Assembly (NCBI GenBank): GCA_903895595.1 | Contig: CAITUP010000091.1 | Coordinates: 1 to 64,000, forward strand | Direction: 5' to 3' | Length of the DNA stretch: 64,000 nucleotides | Source: an uncultured Acetobacteraceae bacterium | GTDB lineage: Bacteria; Pseudomonadota; Alphaproteobacteria; Acetobacterales; Acetobacteraceae | In this document: positions 44,914-52,905 of the stretch, piece after piece | Position numbering within the stretch: position 1 is the stretch's first letter | How the letters are laid out: every line of letters begins with the position of its first letter | Translations under genes and position numbers: made by a program | Notes under the pieces: generated by a model | What the model was told of the DNA's origin: nothing | Databases searched by the model: none | What the model saw: the letters and a program-made list of their open reading frames with translations, nothing else

Positions 44914-45469
44914 CCCAGACAGTTGGTGCTTCAATGTCGATGCAGGGCTTGCGATTGGCAGAAGGCTGCTCTGGTTCTGTCGGGCATCTGAATACGAAGC
45001 TATATTAAGGCGTCACACCGGGCCGGGATCGGCGCTGGCCGATGATGTGGTTGGCACGCTCGGTCTGGGGCATCTTGTAAGTCGGGAGGGCGATTGGGCC
45101 GTTAGACCACCCTACATGTGTGCCTTGCGCATTCCGGGCCGCATCCTACAGGCGTGCGGGCATTATCGACCGATAGCGTTAGATGCCGTTGGGCATCCAT
45201 GGTTTATGGCCGGCAGCAGTCGGCGACCGGCCCCTTACGCGGATTGGGGACAGACAGTCGATTTGGACGCACTCGAACGTACCTATCGCGCTCCCGCGCC
45301 TTGGTATGACGGCGGGCCCGAACGCGTGGCTGACGAACTTCATGCCGAACGGCTCGGCGATACACGAATAGAACTTGTCCTTTTGGGGCGGCCCCGGCGC
45401 GAGGCTGTTCTCCCGGCAGCCAGGACTCGTCTACTAGACGATATCTGGTCGCGCCGGAGTCTGCTATAA
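44864..45469 (+). CDS. Unrecognised island gene A, C-terminal part (frameshifted)
   Basis: The open frame from 44864 carries FADGIGTTNWYIRSDPDSW, DAGLAIGRRLLWFCRASEYE and VVGTLGLGHLVSREGDWAVR, then a basic end. It overlaps the upstream frame by 50 bases, and its apparent ATG has no ribosome site, which supports a single frameshifted gene rather than two. No catalytic motif is recognised; the Trp/Tyr-rich middle could be a ligand-binding or structural domain. The stop (TAA 45467-45469) is followed at once by AAAGGA, the ribosome site of the next gene, so the operon continues. Confidence 0.55.
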   Translation: MLFADGIGTTNWYIRSDPDSWCFNVDAGLAIGRRLLWFCRASEYEAILRRHTGPGSALADDVVGTLGLGHLVSREGDWAVRPPYMCALRIPGRILQACGHYRPIALDAVGHPWFMAGSSRRPAPYADWGQTVDLDALERTYRAPAPWYDGGPERVADELHAERLGDTRIELVLLGRPRREAVLPAARTRLLDDIWSRRSLL

Positions 45470-45481
45470 AAGGATATGGAG

Positions 45482-46057
45482 ATGATCGGCGCACAGCGAC
45501 CTGAGGCGAATGGCATTGCCGGAAGGGATATGACGTTCTACTCGCAATGGCTGCGAGTGGGCTTGTTCGAACATTTTCATGAGGCCAAGGGTGCTAAGTC
45601 GTTTCCAGGCGCGGAGGACGCAATCGACCGCCCCGGGCGCGATAGTGGCGATATTGTCGGTGAACTCGGGCGCGTCGCCGACCAGTTGGCAGTGCGCGAC
45701 AAAGAGAGTTTTCGTGCAGGGGTGGCAGAAGCACTGCGCCAGCTCGATATCAATGATGTGAAGGAATGCGAGATCGCCTTCTTGGTGACGCGGCTCGGCG
45801 CACGGTTGCGGGTCGCGAGGGTGCTCGACGTACTTACCGACAAGGCCTACCGCATACGGGCCGACGGGCCTGCGCCCCGCCGGCTCTTCGAGCGCGCCTT
45901 CGACACGATGCTCGACCTCGCGCGGGCCGGGGGTCGCGATGCAATGCCCTGCCTGCACCAAGTGCTGCCCCTGGTGGCACATGACCGGCGGAGGCGTGTG
46001 GATGTGGTACTGCGCGCAATGTGCGAAGCTGACCCGGACCGGCTCGACAAACACTAA
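45482..46057 (+). CDS. Unrecognised island gene B, first part
   Basis: 191 aa from ATG 45482, preferred over ATG 45476 because AAAGGA is then 7 bases away. The sequence is helical and charged: MTFYSQWLRVGLFEHFHEAK, SGDIVGELGRVADQLAVRDK, DINDVKECEIAFLVTRLGAR and LFERAFDTMLDLARAGGRDA. No family recognised. It stops at TAA 46055-46057, but the same reading frame stays open after it to 46513 with similar composition (LFLAGDLEAELGWKEDEG), so this may be the front part of one roughly 344-aa protein interrupted by a nonsense codon (TAC/TAT to TAA). Confidence 0.55.
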   Translation: MIGAQRPEANGIAGRDMTFYSQWLRVGLFEHFHEAKGAKSFPGAEDAIDRPGRDSGDIVGELGRVADQLAVRDKESFRAGVAEALRQLDINDVKECEIAFLVTRLGARLRVARVLDVLTDKAYRIRADGPAPRRLFERAFDTMLDLARAGGRDAMPCLHQVLPLVAHDRRRRVDVVLRAMCEADPDRLDKH

Positions 46058-46087
46058 CTGTTTCTCGCTGGCGACCTGGAGGCTGAA

Positions 46088-46513
46088 TTGGGCTGGAAGG
46101 AGGACGAGGGGGCGGAATGGAAGTTGCGTGGCAGGCGCGAGCGGTTAATCCTGGCCCTTGACCGACGCGTTAAACGCAAAGAGCTGCTTTGGTTTCCAGT
46201 CGAAGCTGGGCGAGATGAGGAGTTCCGAAACTGGTGGCTCAACACGTTGGAGAATCCTAACTTGGCTACAGTTTGGGAGCAGGCAAAAGCCGCATGGGAC
46301 GAAATGGCGACTGAACAGAGGCCTATCGTCCCCGTCTCTGAGTCCAGTGGGGCTGCGGCATTTCTGCCCCTAATGCCGGCCAACACCGTGGCTGCTTCGG
46401 AGCAGGATCAGGTCCCAACGAGTGAGGATTTGGAGAATGAGCGGTGTCTGTACCACGACAAGCTGCATGGGGCGAGCCCCGTCGAGCATGACGAGGAAAG
46501 GGTGGCGGCATGA
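46088..46513 (+). CDS. Unrecognised island gene B, second part (or separate small gene)
   Basis: 141 aa starting at TTG 46088 with GGAGG 5 bases upstream, in the same frame as the preceding gene and 30 bases after its stop. Content: WKLRGRRERLILALDRRVKR, KELLWFPVEAGRDEEFRNWW, then an acidic, probably disordered tail (TSEDLENERCLYHDKLHGAS). The good ribosome site allows a separate gene; the continuity of frame and style allows one gene split by TAA. Its own stop overlaps the ATG of the large PIN-like gene (ATGA), so translation is coupled into that gene. Confidence 0.5.
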   Translation: MGWKEDEGAEWKLRGRRERLILALDRRVKRKELLWFPVEAGRDEEFRNWWLNTLENPNLATVWEQAKAAWDEMATEQRPIVPVSESSGAAAFLPLMPANTVAASEQDQVPTSEDLENERCLYHDKLHGASPVEHDEERVAA

Positions 46514-49101
46514 CCATATCGGTGGATCACGCATTACTCGAATGCTTTGAGGACGCCGCGATGCAGGCGTGGCTAATGGCACCCAGAGTACACGATGTGC
46601 GAATGCAGCAATCGACCGGCGATCAGGGACTTGGGTGGAAATTCAGCTATGCGGTGGATACAAATATATTCCACGCTTTCGTTAACCCCACGCGGGACTA
46701 TCGTTCGGCGAAAATTCCGCCCGGCAGGATATTCCGATTCGACAGTGCCGACCGCCAGTATCAGATCGCTGCGAGCCTGCTCAATTTCATATGGACCGAA
46801 TTAGCCGGCAAAGCGGTTCCTCTATTGGTATTGCCGCCGATCGACCGTGAGGTGGCGGGGGCAGTCGACCAGGTCATCAATGCCTACCAGGGTGCCAGAG
46901 GCCAGGTCCCCAATGAAGGCGCGGAGGTTGAAAACCACACTCTGAATGCAGTTTTGGCGCAGGTCGCAAAAGAGGGTCACGAACTCACGCCGCAAGACGT
47001 GGCGGAAATTCGCGAATTACTGCTTTTGAACCCAGGTGAATTTCCCGCCCTACGCCGCATGAGGATGCTTTTCGAACAACAAAAAATAGTCAACAGCGGT
47101 AGGCTTGGGTACGGTGCGGGCGTCTCACAGGCCGTGCGAGAAGGGCTCCGCGGAGCGGGTGACAGGGATGAAGTGGTCGCATTCAGTAAAATGCGCAGCA
47201 GTTGGGTAAAACGCCTTATGGAAACGGGAAGGCCCAAGAGTGTTCAAGCAGAACGGGATGCCGAAGCCCTCGCACGCCTTGAAATGTGTAACAAGCGGCT
47301 CGCTGACGCGAAAATTCGGGAGCGATTGGTATATATCACGCTCGACAGTTCAATCATCGAGAGTGGCGAATCGTATATTTGGCCTCATGTGGAAGCAACC
47401 CGTCAGGGGAGTCTTCCCGACGAACCCGCGGGCGTGTTCGGGCGCCCGCCGATCAGCTTCACTGGCCTCTTCGTGCGCCATCCGCGTGCCTATCTAAATG
47501 AAGAGACGGTGCTACGACCGCCAGTGACAAATAAATTTCCAGACCGCGAAAGCCGCCCCTCCAGCGACGCCGACCTGCGATCGCAAGGCCTCGGCGGTTG
47601 GTTAACAGTGTTGCTCGGGCGCTTGGTTGATTTCGGCCCGATACCCGCGCCACGCGACGGAAAGATGAATCTGCCCGAAAATATGGTGAAGGCGGTAAAT
47701 GGGTATGCGTCGGCTCAGTTGAAAAATACCGAACCGGATGAGGACATCGGTGCAATTCAGAAGAATCTGCTCGACGAGTGGAATAAGTTCGAAGCGGCTG
47801 CCATACGCGACATTCCTGAAATCTGGTCGGACCAGATAAAGAAAGCATTGAAGACGATTGAGTGCGAAGAAGGCGAGATTAGATTCTTCGATCGCTTACA
47901 GAAAATCAGGAAGGATTTCGCCAAAGAACTCAATGAACATTTCGAGAACGTAATTCGTGCTACAATACAAGCGAGATTTGTTTTTCAGGTCAGCGAGTTT
48001 GAGCCCCTTCCGGCGAGGGAAGTGGTACCGTTGTATTTCGAGGCTCGACCTGCACTCATCGCATTCATGAGTGCGGCTCACAGATGGCTGCGGAATGAAA
48101 AGGGAGGCCGCCCGCGCCCCTTTTTGTTAACGGAATATCAGGATTTACGCGTAGCGGTCCAGTTGGAGGGGGACCCAGATGAAAAAAGGATCGAACCCAC
48201 CGGTTATGGTGATTACCTCGCACATGCGCACCTTTTCGCCTTGATGGGCCAATGGACGACCGCGGCGGTGTTGGCGCGGCGCGCGGGGGAAATGGCGATG
48301 CGCGAGGTCAAGAATCCTCTGGGTCCGAATGGCCGGGAAGCTTATTACTTCGAAGCGTTTTGCAAACGCTATAGCGCCCGCTCGCCCCGAGACCTGATCG
48401 GTCTGAAAGAACTCCTCGAAAAGGCATTAAATATTTCGTCACAGGAAATGGCTTGCCCTAACGTAAGTCGTTTAGACCACGACCCGATAGAAGAGCGCTT
48501 CAAGGGTGAGCTTTTGGCTCTGAAGGTTTCGGCGACATTTTTCGCTTGGCATAGAGCTACAGAGGGAGAAAAGAATACGACTTTGCGCGCATTGGATGAA
48601 CCAGTCTCAGAAATGCACCAACTGCGGGATGAATGTGAAATCCGCCGAAAGAAACTGGAAGTTGAATTTGGCGATGATCCCAGCAGCGACAAGATGCTTC
48701 CTATCGTCAAACATCGCCTGGATTGCCTATGGCGTGTTGCAACCCGACAAACACGGAATATCTTAGCGATTGCGCTGCTCGATTTGAACCAGCCACGCGA
48801 CCGCGGTGAGAACGCGTGGCAGTGGCTTGAGATCAACCGTGAGAATCCGTACGCAAGCCACAAAAATGACGCACTGGACGAAAGTTTCCTGGCGCAGTTG
48901 CTGAGCGCGTGTGCAAAAGCCCGGTTCGCGGAAAAGCGAGAGGACCGAATCAAAGCCGCATCGAATCTCAGTAAGCGCTGGGACAGATTTCAGACTGATG
49001 CGGGCCGCGCCGAATTCGAACGGATGTGCGTCTTGCCTTACGACCGCGCACGGTTTGAGCTGGTGATCGATCAGGCCATTGCCGAGGGTTCGCGTGGCTG
49101 A
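46510..49101 (+). CDS. 863-aa protein with N-terminal PIN-like nuclease signature
   Basis: Large protein, no named family recognised. The N-terminal third carries the acidic set of a PIN nuclease in order: Asp50 in YAVDTNIFHAF, Glu114 in LLVLPPIDREVAG, Asp249/250 in ERDAEALARLEMCNKRL, and Asp279 in RLVYITLDSSII. A 130-residue insertion separates the second and third. Then comes FTGLFVRHPRAYLNEE. The rest, about 350-863, is helical and charged (DRLQKIRKDFAKELNEHFEN, YLAHAHLFALMGQWTTAAVL), possibly repeat-like, and could sense a trigger or bind partners. Codon use is A/T-richer than neighbouring core genes. Overlapping the previous gene by 4 bases, it is probably the effector of a three-gene system; a defence role is inferred from architecture and location beside a tRNA. 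Confidence 0.65.
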   Translation: MTISVDHALLECFEDAAMQAWLMAPRVHDVRMQQSTGDQGLGWKFSYAVDTNIFHAFVNPTRDYRSAKIPPGRIFRFDSADRQYQIAASLLNFIWTELAGKAVPLLVLPPIDREVAGAVDQVINAYQGARGQVPNEGAEVENHTLNAVLAQVAKEGHELTPQDVAEIRELLLLNPGEFPALRRMRMLFEQQKIVNSGRLGYGAGVSQAVREGLRGAGDRDEVVAFSKMRSSWVKRLMETGRPKSVQAERDAEALARLEMCNKRLADAKIRERLVYITLDSSIIESGESYIWPHVEATRQGSLPDEPAGVFGRPPISFTGLFVRHPRAYLNEETVLRPPVTNKFPDRESRPSSDADLRSQGLGGWLTVLLGRLVDFGPIPAPRDGKMNLPENMVKAVNGYASAQLKNTEPDEDIGAIQKNLLDEWNKFEAAAIRDIPEIWSDQIKKALKTIECEEGEIRFFDRLQKIRKDFAKELNEHFENVIRATIQARFVFQVSEFEPLPAREVVPLYFEARPALIAFMSAAHRWLRNEKGGRPRPFLLTEYQDLRVAVQLEGDPDEKRIEPTGYGDYLAHAHLFALMGQWTTAAVLARRAGEMAMREVKNPLGPNGREAYYFEAFCKRYSARSPRDLIGLKELLEKALNISSQEMACPNVSRLDHDPIEERFKGELLALKVSATFFAWHRATEGEKNTTLRALDEPVSEMHQLRDECEIRRKKLEVEFGDDPSSDKMLPIVKHRLDCLWRVATRQTRNILAIALLDLNQPRDRGENAWQWLEINRENPYASHKNDALDESFLAQLLSACAKARFAEKREDRIKAASNLSKRWDRFQTDAGRAEFERMCVLPYDRARFELVIDQAIAEGSRG

Positions 49102-49125
49102 GACCCTCCTCCGGACCATCCCCTA

Positions 49126-49233
49126 GTACCCGACATCGGTGAATCGCGAGTCACGACCGGTTCCGTCGATAAGATCGGGTTTCCAGCGGGATTGCTGGCC
49201 GAGCCTGTGTCGCGATTCAGCGATTCCGGGTAC
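49126..49233. repeat. Imperfect 24-base inverted repeat after the island
   Basis: 49126-49149 (GTACCCGACATCGGTGAATC...) and 49210-49233 are inverted copies matching at about 20 of 24 positions, 60 bases apart. It lies between the island operon stop and tRNA-Pro. It may be a transcription terminator or the trace of a mobile-element end. Confidence 0.5.
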
Positions 49234-49313
49234 TGGCAACCCAGAAGGACCATACCCCCGTTTCTCCCCTTGCACCGCGCCCCCGCCCCCCATAGGTTCC
49301 CCCCACGTCCGGT

Positions 49314-49390
49314 CGGGGCGTGGCGCAGCCTGGTAGCGCGCCTGTTTTGGGTACAGGAGGTCGTGGGTTCGAGTCCCGCCGCCCCGACCA
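49314..49390 (+). tRNA. tRNA-Pro (anticodon TGG)
   Basis: 77 nt cloverleaf with encoded CCA. The acceptor stem CGGGGCG/CGCCCCG and anticodon stem CCTGT/ACAGG enclose TTTGGGT with anticodon TGG at 49348-49350; the T-loop is GGTTCGAGTCC; discriminator A, then CCA 49388-49390. tRNA genes are common integration sites, and the A/T-rich island ends about 210 bases upstream. Confidence 0.95.
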
Positions 49391-49411
49391 TCTTAGCTCG
49401 GAGTCCACCCC

Positions 49412-49717
49412 ATGCGCGCCCGCATCTACCTGCCCCCCAAGAACGCCATGCAATCCGGCCGAGCCAAAACGCATGAGTGGATTCTCGAATTCCTGTCCGC
49501 CACCGGCAAACACGCCGACGGCCTCATGGGCTGGATCGGCGGCGCCGACACTCAGGCGCAGGTCAAGCTGACCTTCCCCAGCCAGGCGGACGCCGAGGCC
49601 TACGCCCAGAAGCACGCCATCGCCTACGACGTTGAAATCGCACAGGCCCGCCGCATCAAACCCAAGGCCTACGCCGACAACTTCCACTGGTCCCGTACGG
49701 TAAACTGGACGCACTGA
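49412..49717 (+). CDS. NADH-ubiquinone oxidoreductase accessory subunit, NDUFS4-like
   Basis: 101-aa soluble protein of the ETC complex I subunit (NDUFS4/18 kDa) family typical of alphaproteobacteria and mitochondria. Recognisable blocks: ARIYLPPKNAMQSGRAKTHE, WILEFL, DGLMGWIGGADTQAQVKLTF (the GWxxSxDT-like core) and KPKAYADNFHWSRTVNWTH at the C-terminus. It stabilises the peripheral arm of complex I. It starts 22 bases after tRNA-Pro and is followed by thrB after 10 bases. Confidence 0.88.
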   Translation: MRARIYLPPKNAMQSGRAKTHEWILEFLSATGKHADGLMGWIGGADTQAQVKLTFPSQADAEAYAQKHAIAYDVEIAQARRIKPKAYADNFHWSRTVNWTH

Positions 49718-49727
49718 GCCGCCGGAC

Positions 49728-50687
49728 ATGGCGGTTTACACCGAAGTGACCGACGACGCCCTGGCCGCCTTCCTGGCGGACTACGACATCGGCACCGCCG
49801 TGGCGTTCCGCGGAATCGCGGAGGGTGTGGAGAACTCCAACTACTCGCTCCGCACCACCGCCGGCGATTTCATCCTCACGCTGTATGAAAAGCGGGTCGA
49901 TCCGACCGAACTGCCGTGGTTCCTCGGCCTGATGGAGCATCTGGCCGGCCGCGGCGTCGTCTGCCCGCAGCCGGTGCATGGGCGGGATGGGGCAGCATTG
50001 CGCCAACTCGCCGGGCGCCACGCCGCGATCACCACCTTCCTGCCGGGCGTCTGGCCCCGCCGCGTCCGGATCGAGCATTGCGGGCCGGTCGGCGCCGCTT
50101 TGGCTGCCCTGCACAAAGCCGGCGCCGATTACGCGCCCACCCGCCCCAACGCCCTCGGCCCCGCCGGCTGGTCGCCGCTGCTCGACAAAGCGCGCAGCCG
50201 AGCGGATGAGGTGCAGCCGGGTTTGGCGGCCGAATTGGATGGGGCGCTGTCCGGCATCCTGAGCGCCTGGCCGAAGGGCCTGCCGGTCGGGCACATCCAC
50301 GCCGACATGTTCCCCGACAACGTGTTCTTCCTGGGCGAAACCCTGTCCGGCCTGATCGATTTCTATTTCGCCGCCACCGACACGCTCGCCTACGACGTCG
50401 CCGTCTGCCTGAACGCGTGGTGTTTCGAAGCGGATTTCTCCTACAATATCACCAAAGGCCGAGCGCTGCTGACGGCGTATGAGGCGATAAGGCCGTTGTC
50501 GCCGGCCGAGAAAGCGGCGCTGCCGGTGCTGTGCCAGGGCGCGGCGATCCGCTTCCTGCTGACCCGGTTGTACGACTGGCTGAACACCCCCGACGGCGCT
50601 TTGGTCACCCGCAAGGACCCGCTGGAATACCTCCGCCGCCTGCGGTTCCACCTCGGCGCCCGCGACGAACACGCTTACGGCATCTGA
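49728..50687 (+). CDS. thrB: Homoserine kinase (ThrB, APH-fold type)
   Basis: 319-aa kinase phosphorylating homoserine for threonine synthesis, of the aminoglycoside-phosphotransferase-like type found in alphaproteobacteria. MAVYTEVTDDALAAFLADYD and GVENSNYSLRTTAGDFILTL form the nucleotide-binding lobe; GHIHADMFPDNVFF is the catalytic loop (Asp, Asn), and LIDFYFAATDTLAYDVAVCL the DxD metal motif. Normal length. Its stop is 10 bases before the AhpD-like gene, suggesting an operon with it and rnhA. Confidence 0.92.
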   Translation: MAVYTEVTDDALAAFLADYDIGTAVAFRGIAEGVENSNYSLRTTAGDFILTLYEKRVDPTELPWFLGLMEHLAGRGVVCPQPVHGRDGAALRQLAGRHAAITTFLPGVWPRRVRIEHCGPVGAALAALHKAGADYAPTRPNALGPAGWSPLLDKARSRADEVQPGLAAELDGALSGILSAWPKGLPVGHIHADMFPDNVFFLGETLSGLIDFYFAATDTLAYDVAVCLNAWCFEADFSYNITKGRALLTAYEAIRPLSPAEKAALPVLCQGAAIRFLLTRLYDWLNTPDGALVTRKDPLEYLRRLRFHLGARDEHAYGI

Positions 50688-50697
50688 AGGTTATCCC

Positions 50698-51225
50698 ATG
50701 GCTCGCGTCCGCTCCATCCCGTCGTCGGAACTCCCCGCCGACCTCGCCGCCATTTACGACCGCTTCGCCGGGTCCTACGGCCCCTTCGCCAATCAGGCCG
50801 CGGTGTTCGCCCACGTCCCGGCGGCGCTGCGGCATCTGATGTCCATGCTGATGGAACTGCGGGACGCCGCGACGCTGCCCAAGCGGTATCTGGAACTCGC
50901 CATCGTCGTCGTGTCCCGGTTGAACGAATGCGACTACTGCGTCGCCCACCACAAACCGTTCCTGGAGGTCGAGGGTCTTTCGTCCAGCGGCATCGACGCC
51001 GTGATGGAATACAAGAACCACCCGGAACTGACGGATGTGGACAAGCTGGTGATCGAATACACCATCGCCGCCTGGACCGATCCGCACCGCCTGCGCGACC
51101 GCATGTTCGACAAGCTGCGGGACCATTTCTCCGAGTCGCAGATCGTGGAGCTGACCCTGCGCCTGACGCTCTGCGGCTTCTTCAACAAATTCAACGACGC
51201 CCTAGGGATCGAGATCGAAGAATGA
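50698..51225 (+). CDS. Carboxymuconolactone decarboxylase/AhpD-family protein
   Basis: 175-aa alpha-helical AhpD-like protein. The redox motif CxxC with the nearby histidine is present: RLNECDYCVAHHKPF. Members act as alkylhydroperoxidase partners or decarboxylases; with the CxxC intact, a peroxidase-type thiol role is more likely. Start ATG 50698 has AAGGTTATCCC before it. The TGA overlaps the rnhA ATG, so the two are coupled. Confidence 0.85.
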   Translation: MARVRSIPSSELPADLAAIYDRFAGSYGPFANQAAVFAHVPAALRHLMSMLMELRDAATLPKRYLELAIVVVSRLNECDYCVAHHKPFLEVEGLSSSGIDAVMEYKNHPELTDVDKLVIEYTIAAWTDPHRLRDRMFDKLRDHFSESQIVELTLRLTLCGFFNKFNDALGIEIEE

Positions 51226-51680
51226 CCGACGACGACACGGTGGAAATCTGGACCGACGGCGGCTGCAAACCCAACCCCGGCGCCGGCGGCTGGGGCGCGA
51301 TCTTGTGCTTCAAGGGCACGCAGAAGGAACTGTCCGGCGCCGAGATGGAAACCACCAACAACCGCATGGAACTGACCGCCGCCGCTGCCGCGCTGGAGAC
51401 TCTGAAGCGCCCCTGCAAGGTGAAGCTGCACACCGACAGCGAGTATCTGAAGAACGGCATCACCCGCTGGATGACCGGCTGGGTCCGCAAGAACTGGCGC
51501 AGCGCGTCGGGCGATCCGGTGAAGAATATGGATTTGTGGCAGCGGATCCTGGATGCGGCGAAGGCGCATGAGATCGAGTGGAAATGGGTCCGATCGCATG
51601 TGGGGATCGCATTGAACGAACGGGCGGACGAACTGGCGACCGCGGCGCGGGAGGATATGCTGGCGGCGCGGCGGGGGTAG
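51222..51680 (+). CDS. rnhA: Ribonuclease HI
   Basis: 152-aa RNase H that cleaves RNA in RNA-DNA hybrids, including R-loops and primers. All four catalytic acids are visible: IWTDGGCKPNPGAGGWGAIL (Asp), NNRMELTAAAAALE (Glu), LHTDSEYLKNGITRW (Asp) and NERADELATAA (Asp), with the histidine in WVRSHVG. ATG 51222 sits in the preceding stop (ATGA). This is the last gene of the thrB operon and the last core gene before the IetAS pair. Confidence 0.94.
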   Translation: MTDDDTVEIWTDGGCKPNPGAGGWGAILCFKGTQKELSGAEMETTNNRMELTAAAAALETLKRPCKVKLHTDSEYLKNGITRWMTGWVRKNWRSASGDPVKNMDLWQRILDAAKAHEIEWKWVRSHVGIALNERADELATAAREDMLAARRG

Positions 51681-51825
51681 GGGCGGCGGGTTCCGCCCTT
51701 GCGTCCGCTTCCCCGGCGGCACGGGGAACCGTGATGCGAATTCGGTCACCCTCTCAGCCGCCTGACTGGCCAGCTTCAACAGGGGTGGGGTTGTGTTGGC
51801 CTGGGTTTTGCGAGACATATAAGCC

Positions 51826-52905
51826 ATGGCATCCGCTCAACAACTTATCGGACTCGTTAAGAGCCACGCAGAAGGCGATGTTGATCGTTTTTTCGATCTC
51901 GCCATGCAGATCTCGTCGGCCGAGGAGCAAAAAGGTCATATCCGACTGGCCGAGCAGTTGCGCCAATGGGCGCACGCCGGACAGCGGCCCCCAACGGCGG
52001 CTACGCCGAAACTGACACCGATCATCGCTCCGCGCGGAGATTTGGCGCAATTTCTGGCAGCCACCTATCCCATCGAGCGACTGAACAGTGTCATTCTGCC
52101 GGCACCGATTGAAGAGGAGCTTAGGCATGTCATCGTCGAGACTAGGATGCGTGAGAAGCTCGAAGAGAAAGGCCTGAAGCCAAGGCGTCGCCTTTTGCTT
52201 TCAGGCCCCCCAGGAACGGGCAAGACGTTGACCGCACATGGCCTAGCCGGCGAGCTTCAGTTCCCGCTGTTCTCAGTCATGCTCCATGGTCTCATCACGA
52301 AGTTTATGGGCGAGACTGCGCAAAAACTGAAGCTCCTGTTCGACGCCGTAAAGTCCACGCGCGGCGTTTATCTGTTCGACGAGATCGACGCACTAGCGGC
52401 GGCAAGGGGAGAAGGCAACGATGTGGGTGAAGCTCGTCGCGTACTGAACTCGTTCCTGCAATTCCTCGACGAGGATACCGGCCCATCGATCGTTATCGCG
52501 ACGACTAACCTGCCCGAGATCCTGGACCGTGCAGTGCTGCGTCGGTTCGATCTCGTTCTCTCCTATGAGTTGCCTGACGCTGGCTCGATCCAGAAGGCAC
52601 TCGAGCGCCGCCTAATTGGTTTCTCCATCACGAGCCTGTCATGGAAGGATGTGACTGATTGCGCGGTTGGCCTTTCGACCGCAGACATAGTCGCGGCAGC
52701 GGAGGATGCGGGTCGGCGTGCCGTGCTAGAGGACCGCAACAATATCACAACGATAGATTTGCTGAATTCGCTTGGGCGGCGTCGCTCGCTACAGGGGTTG
52801 GGAAGGGGCGTCCATGCCACGGGATCTACTGCATTTTCTGCTAATGGAACTCGGCAAGCCGTATCCGTTTCAGGCAAAGGGCGGGGGCGGAAGGCCGCCA
52901 AGTGA
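51826..52905 (+). CDS. ietA: AAA-family ATPase of an IetAS-type defence pair (IetA-like)
   Basis: 359-aa AAA+ ATPase. After an N-terminal helical adaptor (LIGLVKSHAEGDVDRFFDLA) comes the ATPase core: Walker A SGPPGTGKT (about 127-134), Walker B VYLFDEIDA (about 182-188), sensor 1 IATTNLPE and arginine finger VLRRFDL (about 239). Length, organisation and the subtilisin-like partner fit IetA of the IetAS system, first known from Agrobacterium plasmid establishment and listed among anti-phage systems. Start ATG 51826 has no strong ribosome site. The C-terminus (VSGKGRGRKAAK) overlaps the protease gene by 92 bases, an unusually long overlap. Composition is less G/C-rich than rnhA, consistent with transfer. 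Confidence 0.85.
   Translation: MASAQQLIGLVKSHAEGDVDRFFDLAMQISSAEEQKGHIRLAEQLRQWAHAGQRPPTAATPKLTPIIAPRGDLAQFLAATYPIERLNSVILPAPIEEELRHVIVETRMREKLEEKGLKPRRRLLLSGPPGTGKTLTAHGLAGELQFPLFSVMLHGLITKFMGETAQKLKLLFDAVKSTRGVYLFDEIDALAAARGEGNDVGEARRVLNSFLQFLDEDTGPSIVIATTNLPEILDRAVLRRFDLVLSYELPDAGSIQKALERRLIGFSITSLSWKDVTDCAVGLSTADIVAAAEDAGRRAVLEDRNNITTIDLLNSLGRRRSLQGLGRGVHATGSTAFSANGTRQAVSVSGKGRGRKAAK

Noticed and set aside
51794-51823. Sigma-70 promoter TTGGCC...TATAAG before the ATPase gene
   Set aside because: It would place the transcription start inside or after the ATG; the -35 match is poor.
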